Part shown: positions 6,707-15,388 of the stretch, in pieces
How positions within the stretch are numbered: position 1 is the stretch's first letter
Layout: the number at the start of each line of letters is the position of its first letter
NCBI GenBank assembly: GCA_903877645.1
Contig: CAIRES010000056.1
Span: 1 to 35,238 of the forward strand
From: an uncultured Bacteroidota bacterium
Lineage (GTDB): Bacteria; Bacteroidota; Bacteroidia; Chitinophagales; Chitinophagaceae
Length of the DNA: 35,238 nucleotides
Direction: 5' to 3'
Program-made: the position numbers and the translations under genes
Notes under the pieces: generated by a model
Databases searched by the model: none
The model's input: only the letters and a program-made list of their open reading frames with translations
What the model was told of the DNA's origin: nothing

Positions 6707-7876
6707 TCAGATGATACGCTTCACTGCAGGCTTCGCCTCGGCATTATCAAGCCCAGTAAGTTGGATGATGCCGGGTTGTTTGCCCACTTCTATAGTTCCG
6801 ATGAGGTCTTCCATCTGTAGTGCGCGCGCACCGTTGCGAGTGGCCCAGATCAGCAGCATAGCCCAATCCAGCTTAGGATAGTGCTGTTTAATAGTGTATA
6901 ATTCAGAAAGTATGCTCAGCTCATGGTTAGATACCAGGCTGTCCGTACCTATACAGATATTGGCATCCTCGCTGATGAACATATTAATGTCCGGCAGTGC
7001 ATTTTCTATGTATAGATTAGCATTTGGGCAAAGACACCAGTACACATCGTTCAGCCTGCTGTGTGCGTACTGCACATCCAGGTGCTTGGTGTAAGTATTA
7101 TGCACAAATATAAAAGGATGTTGCGGCGACATCCATTCCAGGTAAGACTGTATAGAGGAGCGGCCTGTGGGGTCAAAAAAGCTATCGTCTATGCCCAGTG
7201 TGCGCAGCAGGTCTTGTACACCCCCTTCTTTTGAGGCATAGTACCTGTTCTCTTCATCACTCTCCTGGTTGTGTATGGAAATGATCACATTATCCCGGTG
7301 CAGGTCTATAAGCCGAAACAATGTAGACGACACAGAATATGGCGCATGTGGTACTATTGCCTGCTTCAGTATCATATCGCCCTGCTCCTGTAGCGCAAAA
7401 TCGTTATAAAGTTTTACGGCATAGTCGAACGACTTGTTTGCGCCTGCTTCATTAAATCCAATGGTCTCTACAAACGTATAAAAATGAAGCTGGTCCAGCG
7501 CGCGCAGGTGCATGGTATCCGTGGTATTCACAATATCCCCTACGGCTACTATGCCGTTTCTCAGCAACTCATTGTAGCCCTCTATACGCGCGGCGTTTTT
7601 TTGCTCGTCCGTAAAATCGTTCCTGTGCAGCGGTATGTTCTTCAAAAAAGGGATCAGCCCGGTGTGTTCCGGCACAAAACCCTTCATGTGCGACAGTTCC
7701 AGGTGGCAGTGTGCGTTCACAAAGCCCGGAGCCAGTACACCCTCATAAAAAACAGTATCTGGTGTAGGCTCATCCAGTATGGCAATAATGCTGCCGTCAG
7801 CAGATACTTCTATTGTAGTGCCTGCCGGCATCCAGTAATGGCCATTATGTATTTTTTCAGCGGTAATGAAACTCAT
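6707..7876 (-). CDS. amidohydrolase of the cytosine deaminase/TrzA (ATZ) group
   Basis: The 389-residue protein has the metal-dependent amidohydrolase barrel. The first metal site is HCH in FVNAHCHLELSHMKG (about residue 56). A second histidine region is VPHAPYSVS, with HNQESDEE following for the third histidine and catalytic acid. The aspartate is in ICIGTDSLVSN near 310. Relatives deaminate or dechlorinate ring substrates such as S-adenosylhomocysteine, methylthioadenosine, guanine or triazines, and the precise substrate is not determinable here. It starts 16 bases downstream of the pseudouridine synthase stop on the same strand, so co-transcription is likely. It converges stop-to-stop with the lipoprotein gene at 6706. 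Confidence 0.87.
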   Translation of the reverse strand: MSFITAEKIHNGHYWMPAGTTIEVSADGSIIAILDEPTPDTVFYEGVLAPGFVNAHCHLELSHMKGFVPEHTGLIPFLKNIPLHRNDFTDEQKNAARIEGYNELLRNGIVAVGDIVNTTDTMHLRALDQLHFYTFVETIGFNEAGANKSFDYAVKLYNDFALQEQGDMILKQAIVPHAPYSVSSTLFRLIDLHRDNVIISIHNQESDEENRYYASKEGGVQDLLRTLGIDDSFFDPTGRSSIQSYLEWMSPQHPFIFVHNTYTKHLDVQYAHSRLNDVYWCLCPNANLYIENALPDINMFISEDANICIGTDSLVSNHELSILSELYTIKQHYPKLDWAMLLIWATRNGARALQMEDLIGTIEVGKQPGIIQLTGLDNAEAKPAVKRII

Positions 7877-7892
7877 ACTATCGCTTTCCTCT

Positions 7893-9713
7893 TTAGTGTT
7901 TAAAATGTTTCAGCAATACTATCTCGCGCTCATTCAGGTATCTCCACTTGCCACGTGGCAGGTTTTTCTTGGTAAGGCCGGCATACATCATCCGGTCCAG
8001 CTTCTCTACCTCATAGCCCATCGATTCGAATATCCGGCGCACAATACGGTTGCGCCCGCTATGTATCTCCAGCCCTATTTCGCTCTTGGTTTCCAAGTAG
8101 GCTATCTCATCTACAATGGCCTTACCGTCTTCCAGCTCCACACCTTCTACCACTTTTTCAAAATCAGCCTTTGTCAATGGTTTATCCAGTGTCACATGAT
8201 ACACCTTTTTCATCCCGAAAGAAGGATGCGAAAGCTTTTGTGTCAGTTCCCCATCATTAGTAATGAGCAGCAAGCCAGATGTGTTCCTGTCGAGCCGGCC
8301 TACGGGAAATAATCTATCAACGTCCGCGTTACCTACGAGCTCCATCACGGTCTTGCGGCCCTGCGGATCATCGTTAGTGGTAATAAACCCTTTAGGCTTA
8401 TTCAGCAGTATATACACATGTGCCTTTTGCGGAAACAGTTTTTTACCACTCAGTGTCACCTGGTCGGTACGCGACACTTTGTGGCCGGGGTCCAGTACCA
8501 GTTCACCATTCACCTTCACCTTGCCTTGCTTCACCAGCTCTGCGGCCGCACGTCGGCTGCATTCGCCCGAGTAAGCTACAAATTTATTCAGTGGCATTAT
8601 ATCAGGTATTGCCGGGCCCTTCTTACCACCTTTACCACCCTTTCTGTTATCTTCATATTCCTCATCGTCCTCGTCTTCCTCAACTACCTTTCTTTTCTTC
8701 ACCGGCGGCACAACTGCATCTGCGCCTGTGTTCTTTTTAGGCGCCTCCGCCGGCTTGCTGATCACATTGGTCTCCCGTTGCCTGAAGGGCCTGCTGTCTT
8801 TAGGCTTGCTTTCTCTTGCCGGGCCAAAAGACCGGGCGGGTGATGATTTACGTTCCGGCTTATCACCTGTGCTATCATCCCTTTCTTTCTTCTTATCTTC
8901 TCCTCTCTCCTGGAATTTCTTGTATGCCCTCACCGGTGGCCTGTCGCCGTCTATAGATTTGCTGAAGGGCTTTTCAAATTTACGTGCCGGCTTTGCATCA
9001 CTATCCCTGTCTGTACTATCTCCGGCCCTGCTATCCTCAAATTTCTTGTATGGGCGAGTGGGACGGTCTGAATCGGATTTACCAAATGGCTTATCAAATT
9101 TGCGTGGCGGCCTTGAATCGCTGCTACTTCCCCTATCACTCCTTTCCCCGTCTTTACGGCCTTCAAATTTCTTATATGGGCGTGTAGGGCGATCACCCTC
9201 ACCGGACGTGCCAAATGGCTTATCAAACTTACGCGGCGGGCGACTATCGCTCCTTTCCGCGTCTTTACGGTCTTCAAATTTCTTATATGGGCGTGCCGGG
9301 CGATCTCCTTCACTTGACTTGCCATAAGGCTTATCAAACTTACGTGGTGGACGGGTATCGCTGCTGTCCCCGTCTTTACGATCTTCAAATTTCTTATATG
9401 GCCGGGCCGGCGCTCCTTCCGATTTACCGTATGGCTTATCAAACTTGCGTGGCGGGCGGGTATCACCGCCCCTTTCGCTCCTATCTCCGTCTTTACCCCC
9501 TTCAAATTTCTTGTATGGGCGGGCAGTTCCGCCTTCGGTTCTGCCACTATATGGCTTATCCGACTTACCATAAGGCTTGCCTTTATCGCCATTTTCATTT
9601 TTTCTGTATGGCTTCTGTTCTTTTCTGTCCCCTCGGTCATCTCCTGCGTCTTTTTTATAAGATCGCTTTGGGGCCGATGAGCTTTTAGGGGAATATGGTG
9701 GTGGTTTTCGCAT
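7893..9713 (-). CDS. RsuA/RluB-family rRNA pseudouridine synthase with a long repetitive basic tail
   Basis: The 606-residue protein is about 2.5 times the usual family length. Residues 374-425 form an S4 RNA-binding domain (PLNKFVAYSGECSRRAAAELVKQGKVKVNG). Residues 430-606 form the synthase domain, with catalytic Asp near 475 in GRLDRNTSGLLL and the GRNRIVRRIFESMGY motif. These enzymes convert a specific uridine of 16S or 23S rRNA to pseudouridine. Residues 1-370 are low complexity, rich in K, R, D, G, S and P, with about six imperfect copies of a unit RPYKKFEDRKDG--SD-RPPRKFDKP(Y/F)GKS. An acidic patch, EEDEDDEEYEDN, then precedes the S4 domain. The tail is probably disordered and RNA-binding. 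Bacteroidota homologs often carry such tails, but the copy number and regularity here are high. The gene is probably co-transcribed with the amidohydrolase downstream. Confidence 0.93.
   Translation of the reverse strand: MRKPPPYSPKSSSAPKRSYKKDAGDDRGDRKEQKPYRKNENGDKGKPYGKSDKPYSGRTEGGTARPYKKFEGGKDGDRSERGGDTRPPRKFDKPYGKSEGAPARPYKKFEDRKDGDSSDTRPPRKFDKPYGKSSEGDRPARPYKKFEDRKDAERSDSRPPRKFDKPFGTSGEGDRPTRPYKKFEGRKDGERSDRGSSSDSRPPRKFDKPFGKSDSDRPTRPYKKFEDSRAGDSTDRDSDAKPARKFEKPFSKSIDGDRPPVRAYKKFQERGEDKKKERDDSTGDKPERKSSPARSFGPARESKPKDSRPFRQRETNVISKPAEAPKKNTGADAVVPPVKKRKVVEEDEDDEEYEDNRKGGKGGKKGPAIPDIMPLNKFVAYSGECSRRAAAELVKQGKVKVNGELVLDPGHKVSRTDQVTLSGKKLFPQKAHVYILLNKPKGFITTNDDPQGRKTVMELVGNADVDRLFPVGRLDRNTSGLLLITNDGELTQKLSHPSFGMKKVYHVTLDKPLTKADFEKVVEGVELEDGKAIVDEIAYLETKSEIGLEIHSGRNRIVRRIFESMGYEVEKLDRMMYAGLTKKNLPRGKWRYLNEREIVLLKHFKH
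8888..9540 (-). repeat. in-gene tandem repeat coding for the RPYKKFE...RKFDKP units
   Basis: About six imperfect repeats of roughly 100 bases each code for alternating RPYKKFE and RPPRKFDKP blocks in the tail of the pseudouridine synthase. On the plus strand the segment AAATTTCTTATATGGGCG recurs with small changes. Frame is kept in every unit, with length variation in whole codons in the acidic linkers. The boundaries are approximate. Confidence 0.8.
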
Positions 9714-9800
9714 TTCTGTTTCGCATTATTATGCCGCCGGTAAAGGTACGCTGTTTACACGGCCTAAGCATATTTATATAGTGAGGGCAAGCCCCTTTAT

Positions 9801-10172
9801 CTACTTGGTCTTTTTAGGCTTGCATTTTTTCTGTTCGGCCTTCAGCAAGGGCATAGCCTCCTTCAGGTTGCCTGTTATCTGCTCCAGCTTGGGCAATATT
9901 GTTGCTTTGCCTTTTGCCAGCTTTGCCTCGGCTTCAATTACCACAAGGTCATCATACATATCCCGCACCTTCACTATGTTCGCGCTCGATTTCAGAAAGT
10001 GTGCCTGCTTGGCTATCGCCGGATAATCATCTGTATTCTTTATCAGCTTTTCCAGTTCAGCAACTCCTTTTTGAGCAGTGTTTATATACAAAGACACAAT
10101 GTTATATATATAATCCGTATCATTATCAGATGCCGTATAAACAAAACTAAGGTCTAAAGCAGGTGCTGTCAT
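9801..10172 (-). CDS. Hpt-domain phosphotransfer protein
   Basis: This 123-residue all-helical protein has the Hpt active-site pattern AIAKQAHFLKSSANIVKV, in which the histidine near residue 59 would carry the phosphate. The A-H-x-L-K-S-S-A signature is the usual one. The C-terminus is strongly basic (KKCKPKKTK). It lies 15 bases after the receiver-only regulator gene on the same strand, so the two probably form one phosphorelay unit, and both lack an output domain. The partner kinase is not in this window. It lies 87 bases before the pseudouridine synthase gene. Confidence 0.85.
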   Translation of the reverse strand: MTAPALDLSFVYTASDNDTDYIYNIVSLYINTAQKGVAELEKLIKNTDDYPAIAKQAHFLKSSANIVKVRDMYDDLVVIEAEAKLAKGKATILPKLEQITGNLKEAMPLLKAEQKKCKPKKTK

Positions 10173-10187
10173 GCAGTTCTATAATTT

Positions 10188-10565
10188 TTAATTGCCTTTT
10201 GCTATGATGTCGAGTATTAGCTCGCTTATCGCTTTGGCCTCAAAAGGTTTGGAAATACAAACGTCCATTCCGGCCTCCAGGCATTCAGGTGTATCATTGG
10301 TAAACATATCAGCTGTGATGCCAATAATAGGAACATTACTTTTCAGTTCTCTTCGTAAATATTTTGCTGTGGAGATGCCATCCATCTCTGGCATCTGCAG
10401 GTCCATCAGCACAACATCAAAATGGCTTATTTTGATCAGTTCAATGGCCTGCTTACCATTTGAAGCATTTTTTATCGAGGCACCTTGTTTGTGCAGGATA
10501 AAATTAGTGATCCGCTGATTCAGCTCATTATCTTCTACTACCAGTATGTTAACGCCATCAAGCAT
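10188..10565 (-). CDS. stand-alone response-regulator receiver domain
   Basis: The 125-residue protein is a single receiver domain. The acidic pair is in ILVVEDNELNQ, the phospho-acceptor Asp is in VVLMDLQMPEMDG (about 55), a Thr is in GITAD and the Lys is in ISKPF. The ELNQRI sequence after the acidic pair and MDLQMPEMDG are typical of receivers detached from hybrid sensor kinases. With no output domain it probably passes or buffers phosphate with the Hpt protein encoded 15 bases downstream. It is divergent from the dehydratase gene at 10811 across a 245-base AT-rich region. Confidence 0.92.
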   Translation of the reverse strand: MLDGVNILVVEDNELNQRITNFILHKQGASIKNASNGKQAIELIKISHFDVVLMDLQMPEMDGISTAKYLRRELKSNVPIIGITADMFTNDTPECLEAGMDVCISKPFEAKAISELILDIIAKGN

Positions 10566-10717
10566 ATATAGATAATCTTGTTTTAATAAGATCGGAGATA
10601 TGAATCAAATATAAGACAATTAACGGTATTTCTAAACATCTCTGAAATAAAAAGACTTGTCATAAGCTTAGTACCCATAACCACCACTTAGCAAATAACA
10701 ATTATTTTCATCATCAA

Positions 10718-10750
10718 ATTGTACATTATACATATTTTGTCGTACTATTG
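10718..10750 (+). promoter_or_regulatory. candidate promoter of the nucleotide-sugar dehydratase gene
   Basis: ATTG at 10718-10721 and TACTATTG at 10743-10750 are 21 bases apart, close to the Bacteroidota -33/-7 arrangement with one mismatch in the -7 box. The predicted leader is about 55 bases. Confidence 0.45.
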
Positions 10751-10810
10751 TATTTCGGTTTTTGATAACAGCACCTTAACAACTTATCCCTGTAACGCTA
10801 ACTGAAAACT

Positions 10811-12709
10811 ATGGCATATAAGATACGTATCCTTCCACGTTGGCTTGTTTTCCTTTTAGATCTCTTCCTGGTATGTTTTTGCCTGTTCCTTTCCCGGATG
10901 CTCAAACTCAACTTCAACTGGTCTCACGCCGATGTTGGTTTACGGTTCATAATGGGTGTAGCATTTATTATTAATGCTGTACTTTTCTATGTCTTCAAAA
11001 GCTTTGCAGGTATCATCAGGTACACTAATATAGAAGATGCACAAAGACTGGTAATGGTAAATGCCATTGCTTCTTTCTTTTATCTTACCCTCAATGTCAC
11101 TTTCTTAAGATCAGGTAATTTCTTTACCCTACAGATAGTAACCATCAACTTTCTCATTACCACATTCGTTATCATCTCCTATAGGCTGGCAGTAAGGTAT
11201 TGCTTCAATTTCTACAAAGCATTGTCTTATGGCGATAAGATAAATAAGAAAAAGGTGGTGGTGTTTGACACCTCTGCCGATGGCCTCCACATCATGAAGG
11301 TAATGAACAGCCTGCCCAATGGCGATATGCAGGTAATGGCCTTCATGGATGATTCTTTCAATGCATCGGGCAAATTTGTTGAGGGGCTACCTATTTATAA
11401 CAGCCATGAAAGCAGCATAGCCAAACTGCGAAATGACGGCGCGGAGGTACTCATCATTGCCAATAAACAGATTGAAAAAACAAAACTCAACTACCTTGTA
11501 GATACCTGCCTCAACTACGGCATACGCATCCAGCAGGTACCTGCTATGCGCGATTGGCTCAATGGCAAACTGGATACCCAACAGTTACAAGACATCAACA
11601 TAGAAGACCTGCTGGAAAGAGAGGTGATCAAGATACACAATGAAGCTATCTATACCGAACTGAAGGGAAAGCGCATACTGGTAACCGGTGCAGCAGGCTC
11701 TATAGGCAGCGAACTCGTTCGCCAGTTGATACAGTATCGCCCCTCGCTCATCATCCTTTGCGATAAGGCCGAAACCCCTACCCATGAATTTTTCATGGAG
11801 GTAACAGACAAGCACAAGAATGCCAACGTAAAAGCCTACCTCGGCGATATATGCGACAGGCAACGCATGGAGCACCTTTTCGAGATATACACACCACAGA
11901 TCGTATTCCATGCCGCCGCTTACAAGCATGTGCCACTGATGGAAGACAACCCTTCTGTAGCGGTCATTAATAATGTACTGGGCACCAAAATACTAGCCGA
12001 AATAGCCGTAGCCAATAACGTAGAGAAGTTTGTAATGATCTCTACCGACAAAGCAGTGAACCCTACAAACGTAATGGGCGCTTCAAAGCGCATTGCAGAA
12101 ATATTCACCCAAAGTTTTTTCAGGCATATAGCCCAAGACGGCAATCACACCACCAAATTCGTGACCACACGCTTTGGCAATGTACTCGGGTCTAACGGAT
12201 CTGTGATACCCCGGTTCAAGATGCAGTTGCAAAAAGGCGGCCCGCTCACCGTTACACACCCCGATATCACCCGCTTCTTCATGACCATACCGGAGGCCTC
12301 CCTGCTGGTTATAGAGGCAGGAGTAATGGGCCAGGGCGGTGAGATATTCATATTCGACATGGGCAAGCCCGTGAAGATAGCTGACCTTGCCCGCAAAGTC
12401 ATTAAGCTGGCAGGCAAAGAGCCTGATGTGGATATTAAGATCATCTTCACCGGCCTGCGCCCCGGTGAAAAGTTGTTTGAAGAACTGCTGAACAGCAGCG
12501 AGAACGCACTACCCACCTACCACGAAAAGATACTTATTGCCAACGTACCGCAATACGACTTCGAGCTGGTAGAAAAGAAAGTGGACAAGCTCATCAAATG
12601 CGCCCAGCAACACTATACGCTTGAGACCGTGTACCTGATGAAGGAAATTGTGCCTGAGTTCATCAGCAATAACGTTTCTTACGAGAAAGTAAACGCGCAA
12701 ACAAAGTAG
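10811..12709 (+). CDS. membrane-bound nucleotide-sugar 4,6-dehydratase (CapD/WbpM/PglF-like)
   Basis: The 632-residue protein has four N-terminal membrane segments (about 10-125), a CoA-binding-like Rossmann segment (KKVVVFDTSADGLHIMKVM, about 150-260) and a C-terminal short-chain dehydrogenase domain. The NAD loop ITVTGAAGSIGSELVRQ-like motif (here VTGAAGSIGSEL) lies near 290. The family residues TDKAVNPTNVMGASKR lie near 411-426, followed by TRFGNVLGSNGSVIPRF and GLRPGEKLFEELL. Relatives convert UDP-GlcNAc to a 4-keto-6-deoxy sugar at the inner membrane, the first step to rare sugars in capsule, O-antigen or protein glycans. No other polysaccharide genes adjoin it here. Confidence 0.92.
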   Translation: MAYKIRILPRWLVFLLDLFLVCFCLFLSRMLKLNFNWSHADVGLRFIMGVAFIINAVLFYVFKSFAGIIRYTNIEDAQRLVMVNAIASFFYLTLNVTFLRSGNFFTLQIVTINFLITTFVIISYRLAVRYCFNFYKALSYGDKINKKKVVVFDTSADGLHIMKVMNSLPNGDMQVMAFMDDSFNASGKFVEGLPIYNSHESSIAKLRNDGAEVLIIANKQIEKTKLNYLVDTCLNYGIRIQQVPAMRDWLNGKLDTQQLQDINIEDLLEREVIKIHNEAIYTELKGKRILVTGAAGSIGSELVRQLIQYRPSLIILCDKAETPTHEFFMEVTDKHKNANVKAYLGDICDRQRMEHLFEIYTPQIVFHAAAYKHVPLMEDNPSVAVINNVLGTKILAEIAVANNVEKFVMISTDKAVNPTNVMGASKRIAEIFTQSFFRHIAQDGNHTTKFVTTRFGNVLGSNGSVIPRFKMQLQKGGPLTVTHPDITRFFMTIPEASLLVIEAGVMGQGGEIFIFDMGKPVKIADLARKVIKLAGKEPDVDIKIIFTGLRPGEKLFEELLNSSENALPTYHEKILIANVPQYDFELVEKKVDKLIKCAQQHYTLETVYLMKEIVPEFISNNVSYEKVNAQTK

Positions 12710-12857
12710 TGTAATGAGGTGAACCCCTTGACGCCCTGCGTATACTATGTGCTGCTCTCCCGGGTGATTTTTCTTCCCCTGCGATCAAACTATTTTCTGA
12801 TTTTCTGAAATAAATGATCATTTGCCGTACCTTGATCATACAGCCATACTGTTATTC

Positions 12858-12889
12858 AACCGCTCATCATCTCCAATAACCGCTCGTCA
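12858..12889 (+). promoter_or_regulatory. candidate LytTR operator: two phased direct repeats
   Basis: AACCGCTCATCA (12858-12869) and AACCGCTCGTCA (12878-12889) are 20 bases apart start to start, about two helical turns. An inverted CGGTTG follows at 12895-12900. LytTR regulators typically bind two short direct repeats spaced by about two turns, and a LytTR gene ends the operon that begins 60 bases downstream. It could therefore be the autoregulatory site. This is inferred from geometry. Confidence 0.5.
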
Positions 12890-12947
12890 CAATTCGGTTG
12901 TACAGTAGTGATTAACGGCTGAAATTTGACCTAAAATCAAAAACAAT

Positions 12948-14348
12948 ATGAAAAAGATCATTTCCACTTTTACGATAATACTCCTGGCAGTATGTCTGCA
13001 GGCACAAACCATTTCGGGTAACTGGTATGGCACATTACCTGTACACGGCAAGCAAATACGCGTGGTATTTCATATCTCCAAAACAGGAGACGTGTATACA
13101 ACGACCATGGATAGCCCCGACCAAAACGTCCTTGGCATACCGATGGACAACACTACCGTAACCGGCAACCAGGTAACCATTGCAGCAAGCACCGCAGGTA
13201 TGAAATATACCGGCACCTATCTGCCCGACAGCAATAAAATAAATGGCGAATTCTCCCAAGGGCCAAAAAGTATGCCCCTTTCTTTGACCAATACTGAAAC
13301 TAAAGTAACCAAGGCCGCGACAGTACCCCGTCCACAAGACCCAAAAGACTATCCGTACAAGCAGGAGGAAGTGGTGTTCACCAATACTAAAGCAGGCAAC
13401 ACACTTGCAGGAACGCTGACCATGCCCGCCGATGGCAAGGCTTCAAAAATAGTTGTCCTGATAACAGGATCAGGCCCGCAGAACCGTAATGAAGAGATCG
13501 AACAATTCAACCATCGTCCCTTCCTCGTTTGGAGCGACTGGCTGACCAGGAATGGCATTGCCGTATTGAGGTACGATGATAGAGGGGTCGGTGCGTCCGG
13601 TGGAGTTTTTGCCACATCCACATCTGCTGATTTTGCCGATGACGCAGAGGCCGCCATTAGTTACATTCAATCCCGATCTGATCTGAAAAACCTGTCTATA
13701 GGCCTTATGGGGCATAGCGAAGGTGGTATGATAGCCCCTATGATCGCCAGCCACAATAACGCTGTAAAGTTCATCATACTCCTGGCGGGCCCGGGGGTAC
13801 CTATATCGCAACTAATGGTAGAGCAAACTGAAGACCAGTTACGCCTATCGGGTGTGCCGGACAGCTCTATTGCACAGTCAGCAGCACTGCAAAAGAAGGT
13901 ATTTGCCATAATGAATGAAAATAAGACCCTGCCTGCAGATGAACTGAAAACAAAGATCAAAGCTATGCTGAACGAAGAACTGGGCAAATTCCCCACAGAA
14001 GCCCTGGGAGGCCGCAGTGCAGATGATATGGCAGGAGAAGCTACCACACCATGGCTCAGATACTTTATTGCATTTGATCCTGCAGTATATTTAACGCATA
14101 CAAAATGCCCGGTACTGGCTATGGACGGAACACTGGATATGCAAGTGCGCAGCGCAGATAATCTTAAAGCTATAAAAGAATGTACGCGAAAAGCCGGGAA
14201 TAAAAACGTACAGGTAGTGCCTATGGAAGGCCTTAACCATATGTTCCAGAAAGCGAAAACAGGCTCAGTTCCGGAATATGGGCAGATAACTGAAACCGTG
14301 AACCCCGCTGCACTGAATACTGTAACCGAATGGATAAACAAACTCTAA
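12948..14348 (+). CDS. secreted alpha/beta hydrolase with N-terminal beta-sheet domain
   Basis: The 466-residue protein has a signal peptide (MKKIISTFTIILLAVCLQAQ). An N-terminal beta-rich region (about 21-125) begins ISGNWYGTLPVHGKQIRVVFHI. The hydrolase domain then contains VVLITGSGPQNRNEEI (oxyanion region), RYDDRGVGASGG, the nucleophile elbow GHSEGG (Ser near 256), Asp in LAMDGTLDMQV (about 391) and His in GLNHMFQ (about 431). This architecture is common in Bacteroidota periplasmic esterase/peptidase-like proteins. The substrate is unknown. Its TAA shares a base with the ATG of the kinase gene at 14348, so it is translationally coupled to the two-component pair. A periplasmic enzyme or sensor role under that system is plausible. 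Confidence 0.88.
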   Translation: MKKIISTFTIILLAVCLQAQTISGNWYGTLPVHGKQIRVVFHISKTGDVYTTTMDSPDQNVLGIPMDNTTVTGNQVTIAASTAGMKYTGTYLPDSNKINGEFSQGPKSMPLSLTNTETKVTKAATVPRPQDPKDYPYKQEEVVFTNTKAGNTLAGTLTMPADGKASKIVVLITGSGPQNRNEEIEQFNHRPFLVWSDWLTRNGIAVLRYDDRGVGASGGVFATSTSADFADDAEAAISYIQSRSDLKNLSIGLMGHSEGGMIAPMIASHNNAVKFIILLAGPGVPISQLMVEQTEDQLRLSGVPDSSIAQSAALQKKVFAIMNENKTLPADELKTKIKAMLNEELGKFPTEALGGRSADDMAGEATTPWLRYFIAFDPAVYLTHTKCPVLAMDGTLDMQVRSADNLKAIKECTRKAGNKNVQVVPMEGLNHMFQKAKTGSVPEYGQITETVNPAALNTVTEWINKL

Positions 14349-15388
14349 TGGACAACAAGCACAGATCCTGGTTTTGGCCAATACAGATCGTTACATGGAT
14401 AGCGATAGGGCTTGTCAACTTTTTGCCGCAGCATTTTGTATCGGGGAAGGCGTCCTTCATTCAATACTTTAATTTACTGGTGATCAGTATCGGTGGCTTT
14501 ATTGTGACGTCTGTGTATCGGGGCTACCTTAAAAAATACAAGTATACATTCACCATGAAGTTGGGCAGGTTCGTGGCCTTTTTATCCGCATCTACTTTGG
14601 TACTATCTGTTTGCTGGTGGCTACTGATCGTGCTGGTAACGTGGCCCATTGGCGGCAAGTACAACATAAATATGCATGTGGTCGCTTTTCAGCTTATCCC
14701 GTTGGCCGGACTGGTACTCATATGGAACCTGGTGTACCTCACCTATCACCTCATCAGGCAATACCACATTACCGAGGTGGAGAAATGGAAGCTGGAAGCC
14801 GAGGTAGAAAAAGCAAACCTCGGTACATTAAGATCGCAGATCAACCCGCATTTCATGTTCAATGCGCTCAACAACATCAGGGCATTGATACTGGAAGATC
14901 CACACAAAGCAAGGGAAATGCTCACCCAGTTTTCCGAAACGTTCAGATATGCCCTGCAACACTCCGAAAACAGTGAAACTACCGTTGCGAAGGAAGTGCA
15001 TATCGTATCGCAATACCTGCAACTGGTGAGCATACAGTATGAAGAAAAAATGCAGTTTAGCATAAATGCGGAAGAAAACATATTGCATGACAGTATACCC
15101 CCAATGATCCTGCAATTGCTGGTGGAAAATGCTGTGAAGCATGGCATAGCGCTCAGCCAAACAGGAGGTATAATTGCAATTGACATCCGGAACATCGGGA
15201 AACAACTGGTCATGAGTGTGAAGAACACAGGGACGTTGCAGAAAAAGAATCAACTGGAAGACAGCATCGGCATAGGCCTGAACAATGTGGAAAAGCGGCT
15301 TAAGCTCCTGTATAACGATAAAGCACAATTGCGGATAGAGGAGCAGCCGCCATTTGTTGTTGTAACCATTAGCATTGAAAGATCATGA
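14348..15388 (+). CDS. LytS/YehU-type sensor histidine kinase
   Basis: The 346-residue protein has four N-terminal membrane segments (about 10-140). A helical linker (YHITEVEKWKLEAEVEKANL) leads into the His_kinase domain with LRSQINPHFMFNALNNIRALIL (phospho-His near 168). The ATPase part contains LQLLVENAVKHGI (N box) and GIGLNNVEKRLKLLY. I chose the ATG at 14348, which overlaps the hydrolase stop as TAATG; an ATG at 14330 would add six residues. It has no large extracellular sensor domain, so it probably senses within the membrane or through a partner such as the hydrolase. It should phosphorylate the LytTR regulator, whose ATG overlaps its TGA by four bases. Confidence 0.9.
   Translation: MDNKHRSWFWPIQIVTWIAIGLVNFLPQHFVSGKASFIQYFNLLVISIGGFIVTSVYRGYLKKYKYTFTMKLGRFVAFLSASTLVLSVCWWLLIVLVTWPIGGKYNINMHVVAFQLIPLAGLVLIWNLVYLTYHLIRQYHITEVEKWKLEAEVEKANLGTLRSQINPHFMFNALNNIRALILEDPHKAREMLTQFSETFRYALQHSENSETTVAKEVHIVSQYLQLVSIQYEEKMQFSINAEENILHDSIPPMILQLLVENAVKHGIALSQTGGIIAIDIRNIGKQLVMSVKNTGTLQKKNQLEDSIGIGLNNVEKRLKLLYNDKAQLRIEEQPPFVVVTISIERS

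Noticed and set aside
8951..9640. Second-frame open reading within the repetitive tail of the pseudouridine synthase
   Set aside because: It arises from the DNA repeats of the true frame, which alone links to the S4 and synthase domains.
12814..12839. TGATCA ... TGATCA palindrome pair upstream of the hydrolase gene
   Set aside because: The six-base units are short and occur by chance; the phased AACCGCTC repeat nearer the gene is a stronger operator candidate.
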